A stretch of 64,000 nucleotides of DNA from an uncultured Eubacteriales bacterium. GTDB taxonomy: Bacteria; Bacillota; Clostridia; Peptostreptococcales; Anaerovoracaceae. The stretch is from positions 1 to 64,000 of the forward strand of contig URGK01000002.1 in the NCBI GenBank assembly GCA_900547295.1. Reading direction: 5' to 3'. The notes beneath the pieces were generated by a model, which saw nothing but the letters and a program-made list of their open reading frames with translations, was not told the origin of the DNA and did not search any database. This document shows positions 40,385 to 49,705 of the stretch, one piece after another (position 1 is the first letter of the stretch; each line of letters begins with the position of its first letter). The position numbers were made by a program, and so were the translations under genes.

Positions 40385-42049
40385 TTAATTATCTGAGACC
40401 CCATATGGTTTAAGTTGTCTTAAATAATCAATTACATCGCTTCGATAATTACTCTGACACTTCCATTCACCATCAGCGGTTATCACCATATTATATTTAG
40501 TATTGTCGTCATATGCTTTCCATTCGGAAATCAAATCATTATTAGGGTTCCCAGTCTTAGCAAAAGAATACACCATAGATTGTGCCTGCGCAATCAGATC
40601 ATCAGACATTTTATCCGGATCTCCAGTAAGTTCCGTATATCCTTCTTTCGTTCCGAATTCAAAGCATAAATCCATACAATGAAGAGCTCTGCCCCAAGGA
40701 GAAACTTCTGCAGAATCACCACTATATTCAACCACTTCGTCTTTATCCGGAGCATATTCCCAATAATACAGATATGTATTTTTATTATTTTTTGATTGTG
40801 TTTCAGCTATCATTTGAGTAGGATAGTTGAAATAGATTTCATTGTATAAATCCATAGCCTGTTTTACAGGATCATCACCTTTTTTAATGAAATTATCATA
40901 AAATCCATCGACTTCAACACCGTAGTATCTTCCGTATGCATCAGAACGCATTGTATCTGTATTCACCATATAGTCATATATGGATTCAGGATCAGAAATC
41001 GGATCAGATACACCGTTATCCCAATCCACAGCATGCCAGTCCTCTTCACCATTGGTTCCGCCGATAAGCAGATCTATACTCGCTGCCGATCCGTTTTCAA
41101 GATCTTCCCACCATGTTTCGGAAATTATATTTCCATCGGCACATTTCAGTCCGGGATGCGCTCTGCCCAGTTTTTCCACAATATCTGATATATTTTCTGA
41201 AATTTCCTCGTCTGTAATCTTTGAAGCCTCTTCAACTGTACTTACTCCAAGCATATCAAAGATTATCTTTGAATTCTTTTTAACAGTTTCTTTTGATACG
41301 GCTTCTCTTGACTGTGTTCCGCTGTTTATAATCGCTCTGTTGAAATATTTATTTGTATCCGAATCTGCCATCAGCATCTCAACTGCTCCGCCACCTGCAG
41401 ACTGACCCATAATTGTTACATTGTCCGGATCCCCGCCAAAAGCAGAAATGTTTTCCTGAATCCATTTAAGTGCCTGTGTCTGATCTTTTTTACTGAGATT
41501 AATTGCATCGGCATATTCATCAGTATAGCCCTCCAGTACCGACATATCAACTCCGGACATTATTGACATTCTGTAATTAATAGTTACCAGTACGCAGTCT
41601 TCTCCTTCCGGCAGATTCCTTATAAAGTATTCGCCATCATAAGAAGGATCTGTAGTTCCTCCCCAGATGCAGCTTCCTCCATGAATAAACATTATTACAG
41701 GTTTATCTTCTGTTTTAACGTCTTTTGTCCATACATTAAGAAACAGGCAGTCCTGTGAACAAGGGTCCTGCGAAGCTGCCTCCACCTCATCATAAGGCTG
41801 AATGCAATTAGCTCCAAAGGAAGTTGCTTCAATTTCATCCTCAGAAGTTGTGGTAACATCTGTTGCGGCTTTAAACGGTTCCATATTACCGTACCTTATG
41901 CCCAGAAATTCATCAACACCATCGTTGTCCTGTCCTATATAGGTTCCGGTCGGGGCTACAGCTTTAACAGCTGAGTCGCTGCAGCCGCAAAAACACAGTG
42001 TCATCATTAATATACCTGCAAATACAATCGGCAATAAAAACTTTTTCAT
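40385..42049 (-). CDS. Carboxylesterase type B, lipoprotein
   Basis: A protein of 554 aa of the alpha/beta-hydrolase type B esterase family. A lipoprotein signal (hydrophobic stretch then LCFCGCSD) predicts attachment to the outer face of the membrane. Catalytic Ser is in GQSAGGGA (about residue 218), oxyanion HGGSCIWGG lies ahead of it, and His is in ALHCMDLCFEF near residue 460. It cleaves esters of unknown kind. GGAGG precedes the ATG. It follows a membrane LuxR-type regulator on the same strand, a likely local regulator. Confidence 0.88.
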   Translation of the reverse strand: MKKFLLPIVFAGILMMTLCFCGCSDSAVKAVAPTGTYIGQDNDGVDEFLGIRYGNMEPFKAATDVTTTSEDEIEATSFGANCIQPYDEVEAASQDPCSQDCLFLNVWTKDVKTEDKPVIMFIHGGSCIWGGTTDPSYDGEYFIRNLPEGEDCVLVTINYRMSIMSGVDMSVLEGYTDEYADAINLSKKDQTQALKWIQENISAFGGDPDNVTIMGQSAGGGAVEMLMADSDTNKYFNRAIINSGTQSREAVSKETVKKNSKIIFDMLGVSTVEEASKITDEEISENISDIVEKLGRAHPGLKCADGNIISETWWEDLENGSAASIDLLIGGTNGEEDWHAVDWDNGVSDPISDPESIYDYMVNTDTMRSDAYGRYYGVEVDGFYDNFIKKGDDPVKQAMDLYNEIYFNYPTQMIAETQSKNNKNTYLYYWEYAPDKDEVVEYSGDSAEVSPWGRALHCMDLCFEFGTKEGYTELTGDPDKMSDDLIAQAQSMVYSFAKTGNPNNDLISEWKAYDDNTKYNMVITADGEWKCQSNYRSDVIDYLRQLKPYGVSDN

Positions 42050-42162
42050 CTTATACCTCCTAAACTAAATCTTTGAGTATTATTGCAATAAATGACTCTC
42101 ATTGCCATAGATTATATTTGATTATTAAGAATTTTCATATAATACAATGGTACAGTTTTAAG

Positions 42163-43137
42163 TTATACCTTGATTTTTTGAATCAATTCATACCTGTTTT
42201 TTACATTTAACTTTTTATATATATGTGTCAGGTGCTGTTTTACCGTACTCTCTGATATAAACATTTTTTCTGCTATGTCCGGATTACTTGCTCCACTATA
42301 AATAAATCCTAACAGCTCCAGTTCTCTTGCGGTCAGTTTATATTCCTTGGCAAGAATCTCCCACGCAGCCTCTTTTCTGTCACTAACGCCTAAAATCTCA
42401 GGAATATAATAATCTGTCCTGAGTTCATCTTTTTTTGCAACCATATATAAAGTCAGTATACACATCACTATAGCAAAAATATGCGCAGGATCAAAACTTG
42501 CAAAAAGTATATTATTCGGAACCTCATCCAAACACGATATTATATCCCAATTAGTAATATAAATCATATATGTAACAAGACACCCGCTAAATATAAGCAC
42601 CCATTTTCCCTGTTTCTCCCCTTTCATTTTTAAGGCGCCATAAAACACAAATATTATGCTTATTATAATTACTGTCACATCAAAGATGCAATTTATATAT
42701 AATAGTATGTTTGATATTTCTTTACTACTCATTCCAAATTTATATGGACTGAATTTGGATATCAGATTCAATCCATCTACAGAAATTCCATAAATAATTG
42801 TATATATTGCAAAGCCTTTTATCTTTATTATATAAGGATTTCCAGATACTATTACTATGGTGGCTATCCATTCAACAATCACAACAAAATATGCCACATC
42901 AGAAAGTGTCGTCAGCGTATAAAACAACCCCCTGGTTATTTGGAGTTCTGTAAAAAATGTTACAAACATTTCAAATACGGTATATGCCAAAAATGATATC
43001 AGCAGCATTGAAACACTTTTATATAAACTCCCGGTTCTTTTAAATGAAAATCTTACATATAAGGTTGCAGCAATCGTACATATTATTATTGTACTGACAT
43101 AAAACAGCATATTAACAAACATCGGAAATAAAATCAT
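42163..43137 (-). CDS. Membrane-embedded LuxR-type transcriptional regulator
   Basis: A protein of 324 aa. Residues 1-250 hold about seven helices. A C-terminal LuxR helix-turn-helix (LTARELELLGFIYSGASNPDIAEKMFISESTVKQHL) follows. There is no receiver domain, so the membrane part probably senses a lipid or small molecule. TATAAT lies about 25 nt upstream of the start, though the -35 is poor. It is followed 113 nt later by the esterase gene. Confidence 0.82.
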   Translation of the reverse strand: MILFPMFVNMLFYVSTIIICTIAATLYVRFSFKRTGSLYKSVSMLLISFLAYTVFEMFVTFFTELQITRGLFYTLTTLSDVAYFVVIVEWIATIVIVSGNPYIIKIKGFAIYTIIYGISVDGLNLISKFSPYKFGMSSKEISNILLYINCIFDVTVIIISIIFVFYGALKMKGEKQGKWVLIFSGCLVTYMIYITNWDIISCLDEVPNNILFASFDPAHIFAIVMCILTLYMVAKKDELRTDYYIPEILGVSDRKEAAWEILAKEYKLTARELELLGFIYSGASNPDIAEKMFISESTVKQHLTHIYKKLNVKNRYELIQKIKV

Positions 43138-43165
43138 TACAAATCTCTACTTTCATATTATACCG

Positions 43166-44023
43166 TTAAAAGAACTTCTGAGGGTTGTATGTTCTGCCGT
43201 TTATCCATACCTCAAAATGCAGGTGATTTGTAGAGCCTGCGTTGCCTGTGCTTCCCACAGTTCCGATTTTATCACCGGCCTTAACCTTCTGTCCTGCTCT
43301 GACGCTTCTGGAATTGAGATGACCGTACCACGTCACAAGTCCCTTTGCGTGCTTTATAACTATGCCCTCGCCAAGACCTCCGTAGTTGCTTCTCGACCTT
43401 GTAACTGTACCTGAAGCTGCTGCGTATACCGGCGTACCCTTTGGCGCAGCATAGTCTGCTCCTATATGAAACGCACCTCCTCTGTTGCCGTAGCCCGACA
43501 CGTGAGTTGATTTTTTAACGGGCTTTACAAGTGAAATTCCCCTGTAGGATTTGAGAGTCCAGCCCACAGCTTTTTTTGATTTTCTACTTTTGACGGTTTT
43601 TCCCTCTGTTTTAGCATATGCCGCCACTTTGTAGCAATACCTGCTTTTTATGCTGAGCCCGGAGTCTGTATATGAAGTTTTTTTACTTCCCTTTAGAGTT
43701 TTGATGCATATGTATTTCTTTTTGTTCTTGCTCCAGCGGTACACCTTGTAGCCGTCTGCCGCTTTGATACGTTTCCAGCTTACCTTTATTTTATCGTAAT
43801 CTCTGCCTGCGGCCTTTACTCCTGACGGCGCAGCCGGTCTAACGGGCTTTGCCGGTGCCGCATTTACATTGTCCTCAGCTGCCGCCGGCTCCTCTGTTAC
43901 TGTATCAGGGGCTGACGGCTCCTGCGCAGCATCCCCCGCGCCCTCTGCTTCTGATGAAAAAACAGCGACAGGCGCAAAGCACAGTGCGAACACAAAAAAA
44001 ATACTTACAAGTTTTTTTATCAT
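43166..44023 (-). CDS. Secreted M23 (LytM) endopeptidase with fibronectin-like domain
   Basis: A protein of 285 aa: a signal peptide, an Ala/Pro/Glu linker, a fibronectin type III-like domain (about 60-155, IKVSWKRIKAADGYKVYRW), then an M23 domain (160-285) with zinc ligands in HIGADYA and NHLHFEVWI. M23 enzymes cut peptidoglycan cross-bridges or stem peptides. It is a close relative of the gene at 45025-45864, with a YitT gene between them. Confidence 0.88.
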   Translation of the reverse strand: MIKKLVSIFFVFALCFAPVAVFSSEAEGAGDAAQEPSAPDTVTEEPAAAEDNVNAAPAKPVRPAAPSGVKAAGRDYDKIKVSWKRIKAADGYKVYRWSKNKKKYICIKTLKGSKKTSYTDSGLSIKSRYCYKVAAYAKTEGKTVKSRKSKKAVGWTLKSYRGISLVKPVKKSTHVSGYGNRGGAFHIGADYAAPKGTPVYAAASGTVTRSRSNYGGLGEGIVIKHAKGLVTWYGHLNSRSVRAGQKVKAGDKIGTVGSTGNAGSTNHLHFEVWINGRTYNPQKFF

Positions 44024-44072
44024 AACTGTTACTCCTTTTATTATTTAAAATATTTCGCAATCTATACATAAA

Positions 44073-44939
44073 TCAGTAGTTCTGCGGCCTGTGAAATCTG
44101 CCCATAAACATCTCGGTCTTAACTACATTTATAAATGCTTTAGGGTCCTGCTCTATAACGCAACGGGTCACTATTTTGGCCTCTGTGCTTGACACCACGC
44201 AGTAAAGCATTGTTCTGTTGCTCTGCGAATACATACCCGTTGCCGGAATTTCAGTAACGCTGTGGTGGGTTTTTTCGAGTATCACCTGATAAAGCTCATT
44301 CGGGTAATCCGTAACTATAAACAGCGTAACCTTGTTGTGAGCCTGATAGAGAAGCCTTATCATCTCTGTCGAGGTGAACTGGAATATGATTGAATAAAGC
44401 GCCTTGTCCCAGCCAAACAGTATGCCCGCTATGGCAAGCACCGTAGCGTTTCCTATCAGAATATAGTTCCAGACATCCTTGTTTTTCTTTTCGAGAAAAT
44501 ACACCGCGATAAAATCCGTACCGCCGGTTGAAGTACCGCCGATAAGACAGATGCTTATTGCAACGCCGTTTACAAGGCCTCCGAACACACTTATGAGGAG
44601 GATGTCCTGTGTAATAGATATTGCAGGCACAATATCCGTAAACAGACTCGTCACAACTATAATCAGCGCTGTATTTAGAGTAAATCTCTTGCCTATTACC
44701 TTGAAACTTATAATCGCCGGAACTGCATTGAGCGCAAGGCTTATAGGCGAAAACGGCAGCGCTATGCCAAAGAACCTGTCAAATATGGTCTGTATCAGAA
44801 GTGTGACTCCGTTAAAGCCTCCCGGATAAAGCCCTCCCGTATGCACAAAGCTCTTGATGTTCACCGCCATAATAAATGAGCCTAGCAGCCCGAAAGCCAG
44901 TATTTTAAGCTCGGATTTCAGATTAAATCTGGAACTCAT
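44073..44939 (-). CDS. YitT-family membrane protein
   Basis: A protein of 288 aa with five to six helices (YitT_membrane, GGLYPGGFNGVTLL and GGTSTGGTDFIAVYFLEKKNK) and a C-terminal cytosolic DUF2179 domain (about 205-288; VTEIPATGMYS). The family is widespread in Firmicutes without a settled function. GGGAGG precedes the ATG. It lies between two M23 endopeptidase genes on the same strand. Confidence 0.9.
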   Translation of the reverse strand: MSSRFNLKSELKILAFGLLGSFIMAVNIKSFVHTGGLYPGGFNGVTLLIQTIFDRFFGIALPFSPISLALNAVPAIISFKVIGKRFTLNTALIIVVTSLFTDIVPAISITQDILLISVFGGLVNGVAISICLIGGTSTGGTDFIAVYFLEKKNKDVWNYILIGNATVLAIAGILFGWDKALYSIIFQFTSTEMIRLLYQAHNKVTLFIVTDYPNELYQVILEKTHHSVTEIPATGMYSQSNRTMLYCVVSSTEAKIVTRCVIEQDPKAFINVVKTEMFMGRFHRPQNY

Positions 44940-45024
44940 AAAAATCTCCTCCCGTCATTTCATATGAATATGTCCGTATAGTTTTAAGGCAGACATCACA
45001 ACCATTGCGATGACTGCCGTTTGT

Positions 45025-45864
45025 TTAATAGAACTTTCTTGGATTGTACGCCTTGCCGTTTATTCTCACTTCAAAATGCAGATGAGCGCACATTGCGTTG
45101 CCTGTGGCTCCCACTCTGCCGATTTTATCTCCTGCCTTAACTTTATCTCCTTTTTTGACGCTGCGGCTGCTCATATGACCGTAGGTTGTGGTAATTCCCT
45201 TGCCGTGACTGATTTTAACCATAGTACCCATGCTGTTGATAGAGCCGTGGGACTCTATTACGGTACCGTCCGCCGCCGCATATATGCTTGTGCCGTGCGA
45301 GGCTCTGTAATCATTACCGTGGTGCATTCTGCCCCATCTCCAGCCGTAGGAAGAAACTGTGCTCAGTTTAGTAAGCGGCTTAACCAGGGCTATCCCCATA
45401 TATGTCTTATAGGTTTTCTTTTTTACTGTCTTTGAAAACTTCCCCTCAACCTTATTATTTCCCTGCAGCTTGTAGGCGCATACCTTGTATCTGTAGGTTT
45501 TGTTGGATTTGAGTTTTTTGTCCGTATAGTAAGTCCTGCTGCCTTTGATGGTTTTTTTGAGTATGTATTTGCCGGAGGAGCTGCTGTATCTGTACACCCT
45601 GTAGCCGTCGCAGTTCTTTACTTTTTTCCAGCTCAGCTTAATATTATTTGAAATCGTCTTAACCTGAGCTTTAACTCCCTCAGGCGCTGCCGGTGCCTTA
45701 ATCTCCTCTGCCGAAGGTGTGGTATCACTTCCTGCTTCATATGTGATTTCAGCAGGGATTTCAGACCCTGCATCTGCTGATGTTTCCTGCGCAAAACAAG
45801 CTCCGCCGCTGCACAGACTTATAATCATTGCCATAACTAATATATAAATAATCTTCGTTTTCAT
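45025..45864 (-). CDS. Secreted M23 (LytM) endopeptidase with fibronectin-like domain
   Basis: A protein of 279 aa with the same layout as the gene at 43166-44023: signal peptide, acidic linker, fibronectin-like domain (KLSWKKVKNCDGYRVYR) and an M23 domain with HHGNDYR and AHLHFEVRI. The paralogues share the core but not the linkers, so the duplication is old. It has its own promoter, overlapping that of the divergent TudS-like gene. Confidence 0.88.
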   Translation of the reverse strand: MKTKIIYILVMAMIISLCSGGACFAQETSADAGSEIPAEITYEAGSDTTPSAEEIKAPAAPEGVKAQVKTISNNIKLSWKKVKNCDGYRVYRYSSSSGKYILKKTIKGSRTYYTDKKLKSNKTYRYKVCAYKLQGNNKVEGKFSKTVKKKTYKTYMGIALVKPLTKLSTVSSYGWRWGRMHHGNDYRASHGTSIYAAADGTVIESHGSINSMGTMVKISHGKGITTTYGHMSSRSVKKGDKVKAGDKIGRVGATGNAMCAHLHFEVRINGKAYNPRKFY

Positions 45865-45895
45865 TGCTTCAATTTCTCCTGCATTTTGTTCTTAA

Positions 45896-45947
45896 AGTTT
45901 ACCACAATTTTGCCACATTTGTCAATTGCGCAGTTGTATGATATATT
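45896..45947. promoter_or_regulatory. Divergent promoters with overlapping -35 elements
   Basis: Plus: TTGTCA (45919-45924), 17 nt, TATATT (45942-45947). Minus: TTGACA (45920-45925), 18 nt, TAAACT (45896-45901). The -35 boxes share five bases, so polymerase binding for the M23 gene and the TudS-like gene should be mutually exclusive. Confidence 0.6.
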
Positions 45948-45980
45948 TAAATCATAGAAATATTGACGGAGGTATTCCAA

Positions 45981-46445
45981 ATGAAAAAAATACTTACAAG
46001 CGAATGTCTTTACGGCGGCAGAACAGTAAGATATGATGCCGGCGACTGCACAGAAACAAATCCTGTATATCTCAAATGGAAAGAGGAAGGCCGTCTGGTT
46101 ACAGTCTGTCCTGAAGTGTTCGGCGGACTGCCTACTCCAAGACCTGATTCCCAGAGAGTCGGCGACAAGGTTATAGCCTGCACAGGACCCGATGTTACTG
46201 CCGAATACACTAAAGGAGCAGAGGAAGCATTAAGACTTGCTAAAGAACATGATGTTGCTTTCTGTATTATGAAGCAGGACAGCCCTTCCTGCGGAAGCAA
46301 ATTCATTTATGACGGAACCTTTACAGATACCAAGATACCCGGACAGGGACTTGCTGTTGAGTATCTGAGAAATGCCGGTTTCAAAGTATTTGCAGAAGAG
46401 GATATAGACGAGGCCGCTGCATATCTTGCAGAGCTTGAAAAATAG
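45981..46445 (+). CDS. DUF523 / TudS-like protein
   Basis: A cytosolic protein of 154 aa with the three family motifs: a first Cys (TSECLYGGRTVRYD), CPEVFGGLPTPRPDSQR, and KQDSPSCGSKFIYDGTF. DUF523 members include thiouracil desulfurases that hold a [4Fe-4S] cluster with three conserved cysteines, which are present here. The ATG at 45981 has GGAGG 8 nt upstream; a TTG six codons earlier was not chosen. Confidence 0.85.
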   Translation: MKKILTSECLYGGRTVRYDAGDCTETNPVYLKWKEEGRLVTVCPEVFGGLPTPRPDSQRVGDKVIACTGPDVTAEYTKGAEEALRLAKEHDVAFCIMKQDSPSCGSKFIYDGTFTDTKIPGQGLAVEYLRNAGFKVFAEEDIDEAAAYLAELEK

Positions 46446-46453
46446 CAAAAAAC

Positions 46454-46479
46454 AAAGAGGTGGAATTCCGCCTCTTTTT
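46454..46479. terminator. Bidirectional intrinsic terminator
   Basis: Ten-bp stem AAAGAGGTGG/CCGCCTCTTT with a 4-nt loop and U-runs in both directions, between the convergent TudS-like and lipid kinase genes. Confidence 0.85.
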
Positions 46480-46487
46480 GTGTGCCG

Positions 46488-47429
46488 TCATATGCCGGCG
46501 GGCACTGAAAATTTAATTGCCTTAGGAACAACCTCAAGCTCCAGAGCATGAGGCGATATTATTTCGCCGTCATTTGAAACCTTCATAGACCCTGTGTTTG
46601 ATGTTATTTTCAGGCTTCTTACCCTGTGGTAGTCAAGTATTCCCTCTGCCGTAAGGTTATCAATATGGGTACCCTTTGAATAGCTGGGATAAAGGGATAT
46701 GAATTTGGTTCTTGAAACCTCTTTGATAACGCTGACCTCAATCATACCGTCATCTACCAGTGACTGCGGAGAGCTCTGAACTCCTCCGCCGCAGTATCTG
46801 CCGTTGGCTGCCGCCGTCAGCAGCAGCGGTCCGTCGTGGACATATCCGTTATCAAGCTCTATCCGAAGATCCGCTCCCTTTTTTTTGATGAGAATTATTC
46901 CCACGCCCAGAAGGTAGGCCGCAGAGCCTGTAACAACCCCGCCCTTTCGGATTTCGGCCGCCTTTGCAACCACGTTGCTGTCAAAGCCTATGTTTATCAT
47001 ATTGTCGCAGTATCTGACAATATGCTGTCCGTCAAGCTCATATGTACATCTGATAAGGTCAACCTCTCTGATATTCCCAAGAAGCTGCGCCTTTATGTCC
47101 GCAAAGCTTTTGAGAGGTCCGAAAGCCCTTGCAAAATCATTGCCTGTGCCAAGAGGCACATTGCCTGCTACGGCATTGTCAAAGCCGTAAATTCCGTTTA
47201 TTACTTCATTCAGAGTACCGTCACCGCCGCAGCCGAAAAATCTGAATACCTCATCGGGATTGTCGCTGCACATTTTTCTGGCAAAGGCTTCACCGTCGCT
47301 CATACTTCTGGTAAAGTATACCTCACAGTCAAGACCGGTTTCTGACGCCGCACGCTCTATACGGCTCAGCAGCTCCGCCTTTCTTCGTTTTCTTCCTGCA
47401 TTGGGATTGATTATAAAATAGTTTTTCAT
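46488..47429 (-). CDS. Diacylglycerol kinase-family lipid kinase (YegS/DagK-like)
   Basis: A protein of 313 aa. The nucleotide-binding start is FIINPNAGRKRR, followed by the GGDGTLNEVINGI loop near residue 68, NVPLGTGNDFARAFG, and a C-terminal beta domain. Members recycle diacylglycerol to phosphatidic acid or phosphorylate other lipids. It is a single gene convergent with the TudS-like gene and divergent from the aminopeptidase. Confidence 0.9.
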   Translation of the reverse strand: MKNYFIINPNAGRKRRKAELLSRIERAASETGLDCEVYFTRSMSDGEAFARKMCSDNPDEVFRFFGCGGDGTLNEVINGIYGFDNAVAGNVPLGTGNDFARAFGPLKSFADIKAQLLGNIREVDLIRCTYELDGQHIVRYCDNMINIGFDSNVVAKAAEIRKGGVVTGSAAYLLGVGIILIKKKGADLRIELDNGYVHDGPLLLTAAANGRYCGGGVQSSPQSLVDDGMIEVSVIKEVSRTKFISLYPSYSKGTHIDNLTAEGILDYHRVRSLKITSNTGSMKVSNDGEIISPHALELEVVPKAIKFSVPAGI

Positions 47430-47572
47430 CGAATACCTCGTATATTACTGTATATGCAATATACATTATATCACCTGTTCAAACAATTCACACTATTATT
47501 TTTTTACCGTTCTTTTATTTTTGATATTTTGAGTGTATACTATAGATATATCTAAGCAACAGGAGGTTTTTA

Positions 47573-48682
47573 ATGGATTTAAGAGTAAAACAGCTTGCAG
47601 ATGTACTTGTCAACTACTCCTGCAACGTACAGAAAAACGAAAAGGTTTTAATAAATTACGAGGGTGAGTGCTGCAAACCGCTGGTGAAGCAGCTTATCAA
47701 AAACATTTATGCCCGCGGCGGCATGCCTTATGTGGAAATGAGGGATTCCTCCGTAACAAGAGAAATTCTGCTGGGAGCCACAGAGGAGCAGATGAATTTT
47801 CTTAATGAATATCAGCTTATGCAGATGAAAGGTATGGACTGCTACATCGCAATAAGAGCGGGAAGCAACACGTCGGAGCTTTCAGATGTACCGTCAGACA
47901 AGCTCAATATGTACTACCGAAAAACACAGCCGGTACTCGATTACAGAGTAAACGAAACAAAATGGGTTGTTTTGAGATACCCTAACGAGTCTATGGCTCA
48001 GCTTGCAGGCACCAGCCTTGAAAGCTTTGAGGATTTCTATTTTGAGGTATGCACTCTTGATTACGCCAAGATGAGCAAGGCTATGGACAGTCTGGTTGAG
48101 CTTATGAACAGAACCGACAGGGTTCACATCAAGGGACCGGGAACTGACCTTACTTTCTCAATCAAGGACATTCCTGCAATCAAATGCGCAGGCGAGATGA
48201 ACATTCCTGACGGCGAGGTATACACTGCACCTGTAAGAGAGTCAATGAACGGAGTTATATCCTATAATACACCGTCAGAGGAACAGGGCTTCACCTATGA
48301 AAATATCCGTTTTGAAATTAAAGACGGCAAAATCATCAAAGCTGCGGCCAATGACAACGAGCGTATAAACCAGCTTCTTGATACCGATGAGGGCGCAAGA
48401 TATTTCGGAGAGTTTGCAATAGGCGTGAACCCATATATCCTAAACCCTATGAAAGATACGCTGTTTGATGAAAAAATCGCAGGCAGCTTCCATCTGACTC
48501 CGGGAATGGCATATGAGGATGCGCCAAACGGCAATGACTCCGCAGTTCACTGGGATCTTGTCATGATACAGCGCCCTGAATACGGCGGAGGTGAGATATA
48601 TTTTGACGATGTGCTTATCAGAAAAGACGGGCTGTTTACACTGCCGGAGCTTATGTGCCTCAACCCTGAAAATTTAAAATAG
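47573..48682 (+). CDS. M29-family aminopeptidase (AmpS/PepS-like)
   Basis: A cytosolic metallopeptidase of 369 aa. Metal ligands fit the M29 pattern: Glu in CAGEMNIPDGEVYTAP, then Glu, His in FHLTPGMAYED, His in SAVHWDLV and Asp in IYFDDV. The family removes N-terminal residues using a dinuclear Co2+ or Zn2+ centre. AGGAGG is 7 nt upstream of the ATG. It is a single gene ending at a terminator. Confidence 0.93.
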   Translation: MDLRVKQLADVLVNYSCNVQKNEKVLINYEGECCKPLVKQLIKNIYARGGMPYVEMRDSSVTREILLGATEEQMNFLNEYQLMQMKGMDCYIAIRAGSNTSELSDVPSDKLNMYYRKTQPVLDYRVNETKWVVLRYPNESMAQLAGTSLESFEDFYFEVCTLDYAKMSKAMDSLVELMNRTDRVHIKGPGTDLTFSIKDIPAIKCAGEMNIPDGEVYTAPVRESMNGVISYNTPSEEQGFTYENIRFEIKDGKIIKAAANDNERINQLLDTDEGARYFGEFAIGVNPYILNPMKDTLFDEKIAGSFHLTPGMAYEDAPNGNDSAVHWDLVMIQRPEYGGGEIYFDDVLIRKDGLFTLPELMCLNPENLK

Positions 48683-48695
48683 CGGATTAACTGCA

Positions 48696-48725
48696 AAAGC
48701 CTGCTTTCACAGCGGGCTTTTTTAA
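48696..48725 (+). terminator. Intrinsic terminator of the aminopeptidase gene
   Basis: Nine-bp stem AAAGCCTGC/GCGGGCTTT (one U-G) followed by TTTTT. Confidence 0.85.
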
Positions 48726-48758
48726 TTTAAACAGTTCATAAAACAAATAATATATCTA

Positions 48759-48813
48759 TTGACAATCTGATAATAATCATACATAATTAATTATAAATCG
48801 AACACCGATGTTC
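48759..48813 (+). promoter_or_regulatory. Promoter and palindrome upstream of the MerR-type gene
   Basis: TTGACA (48759-48764), 17-nt spacer, CATAAT (48782-48787). A palindrome GAACACCGATGTTC (48800-48813) lies just downstream of the start site and may be an operator. The remaining leader to 48874 is very A/T-rich. Confidence 0.6.
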
Positions 48814-48874
48814 ATGTCAACTGTTTTTTGAAATTTTTTTAATTTTTTTCGAATTAAATTTACAGAGGGGATAT

Positions 48875-49654
48875 ATGGATACTAAAAATCTCTTTAAAAT
48901 GGGGGAAGTCACAAAAGCACTGGGCCTTACAAGAAGAATTCTTATAAATTATGAGGAACTGGGACTTGTAACGCCTGCCTTTAAAAATGAAAATCAGGGT
49001 TTTCGCTACTATTCTGCCGACAATATGGTGCATATCAGACTTATACGCACTTTGCAGAAGCTGGGACTGTCCCTTTCTGAAATACGGGAGTATTTTAATG
49101 ACACCACACATCTTGAGGATCAGATTGACAGACTGGTGCTGCTCAGAAATCAGCTCGACCAGTGCATTGCGCAGCTGCATCTGCGTCAGTTTGAGGAAAG
49201 CAGTCAGGAAATCTATCAGGTTACACTGCCTGAATTCAATGCATTCTGCCGCGATTTTAAAACCGCTGATCTTGCGGAAAAAACAGCGCAGCTTCGCCAG
49301 ACATATATAGATGCGCTCAAGCATTTCCCTGCAGATAACGAAAACAGAATGTGTATCCAGATTCCGGCAGGCTCGGATTCAGAGGGCACATATATTATAC
49401 CTGTGCTGGCAGATGCCGGTTTAAAGGACATAAGGCATTTCCCGCAGGCAGCCGCAATATGTATATATTACAGAGGACCGTATGAGAATTTTCCCAATGT
49501 TCACGAAAGGCTTATGCAGTATGCTTTAGACAACAATATGACGCCTCACGGATACTTCCGCAATATATATATGGAGGGTCCGCCTACCCACGGTACAAAC
49601 AAAGAGGCATATGTCACACAGATTGCCCTGCCTATCAAATTCATTGAAACCTGA
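48875..49654 (+). CDS. MerR-family regulator with GyrI-like effector domain
   Basis: A protein of 259 aa. The N-terminal MerR HTH (FKMGEVTKALGLTRRILINYEELGLVTPAFKNENQGFRYY) is followed by a coiled dimerisation helix (about 80-125). A C-terminal AraC-effector/GyrI-like domain (about 160-259; ICIYYRGPYENFPNVHERLMQYALDNN) follows, as in BmrR/TipA multidrug sensors. GAGGGG precedes the ATG. No transporter is adjacent, so targets are elsewhere or itself. Confidence 0.88.
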   Translation: MDTKNLFKMGEVTKALGLTRRILINYEELGLVTPAFKNENQGFRYYSADNMVHIRLIRTLQKLGLSLSEIREYFNDTTHLEDQIDRLVLLRNQLDQCIAQLHLRQFEESSQEIYQVTLPEFNAFCRDFKTADLAEKTAQLRQTYIDALKHFPADNENRMCIQIPAGSDSEGTYIIPVLADAGLKDIRHFPQAAAICIYYRGPYENFPNVHERLMQYALDNNMTPHGYFRNIYMEGPPTHGTNKEAYVTQIALPIKFIET

Positions 49655-49659
49655 AACTA

Positions 49660-49705
49660 AAGGTCTGTATACGCAGCATAGACTGCGCACACAGACCTTG
49701 TTTTT
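49660..49705. terminator. Bidirectional terminator
   Basis: Nine-bp stem AAGGTCTGT/ACAGACCTT with an inner GCAG/CTGC and a TTTTT run on plus. It separates the MerR gene from the convergent secreted protein gene. Confidence 0.75.
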
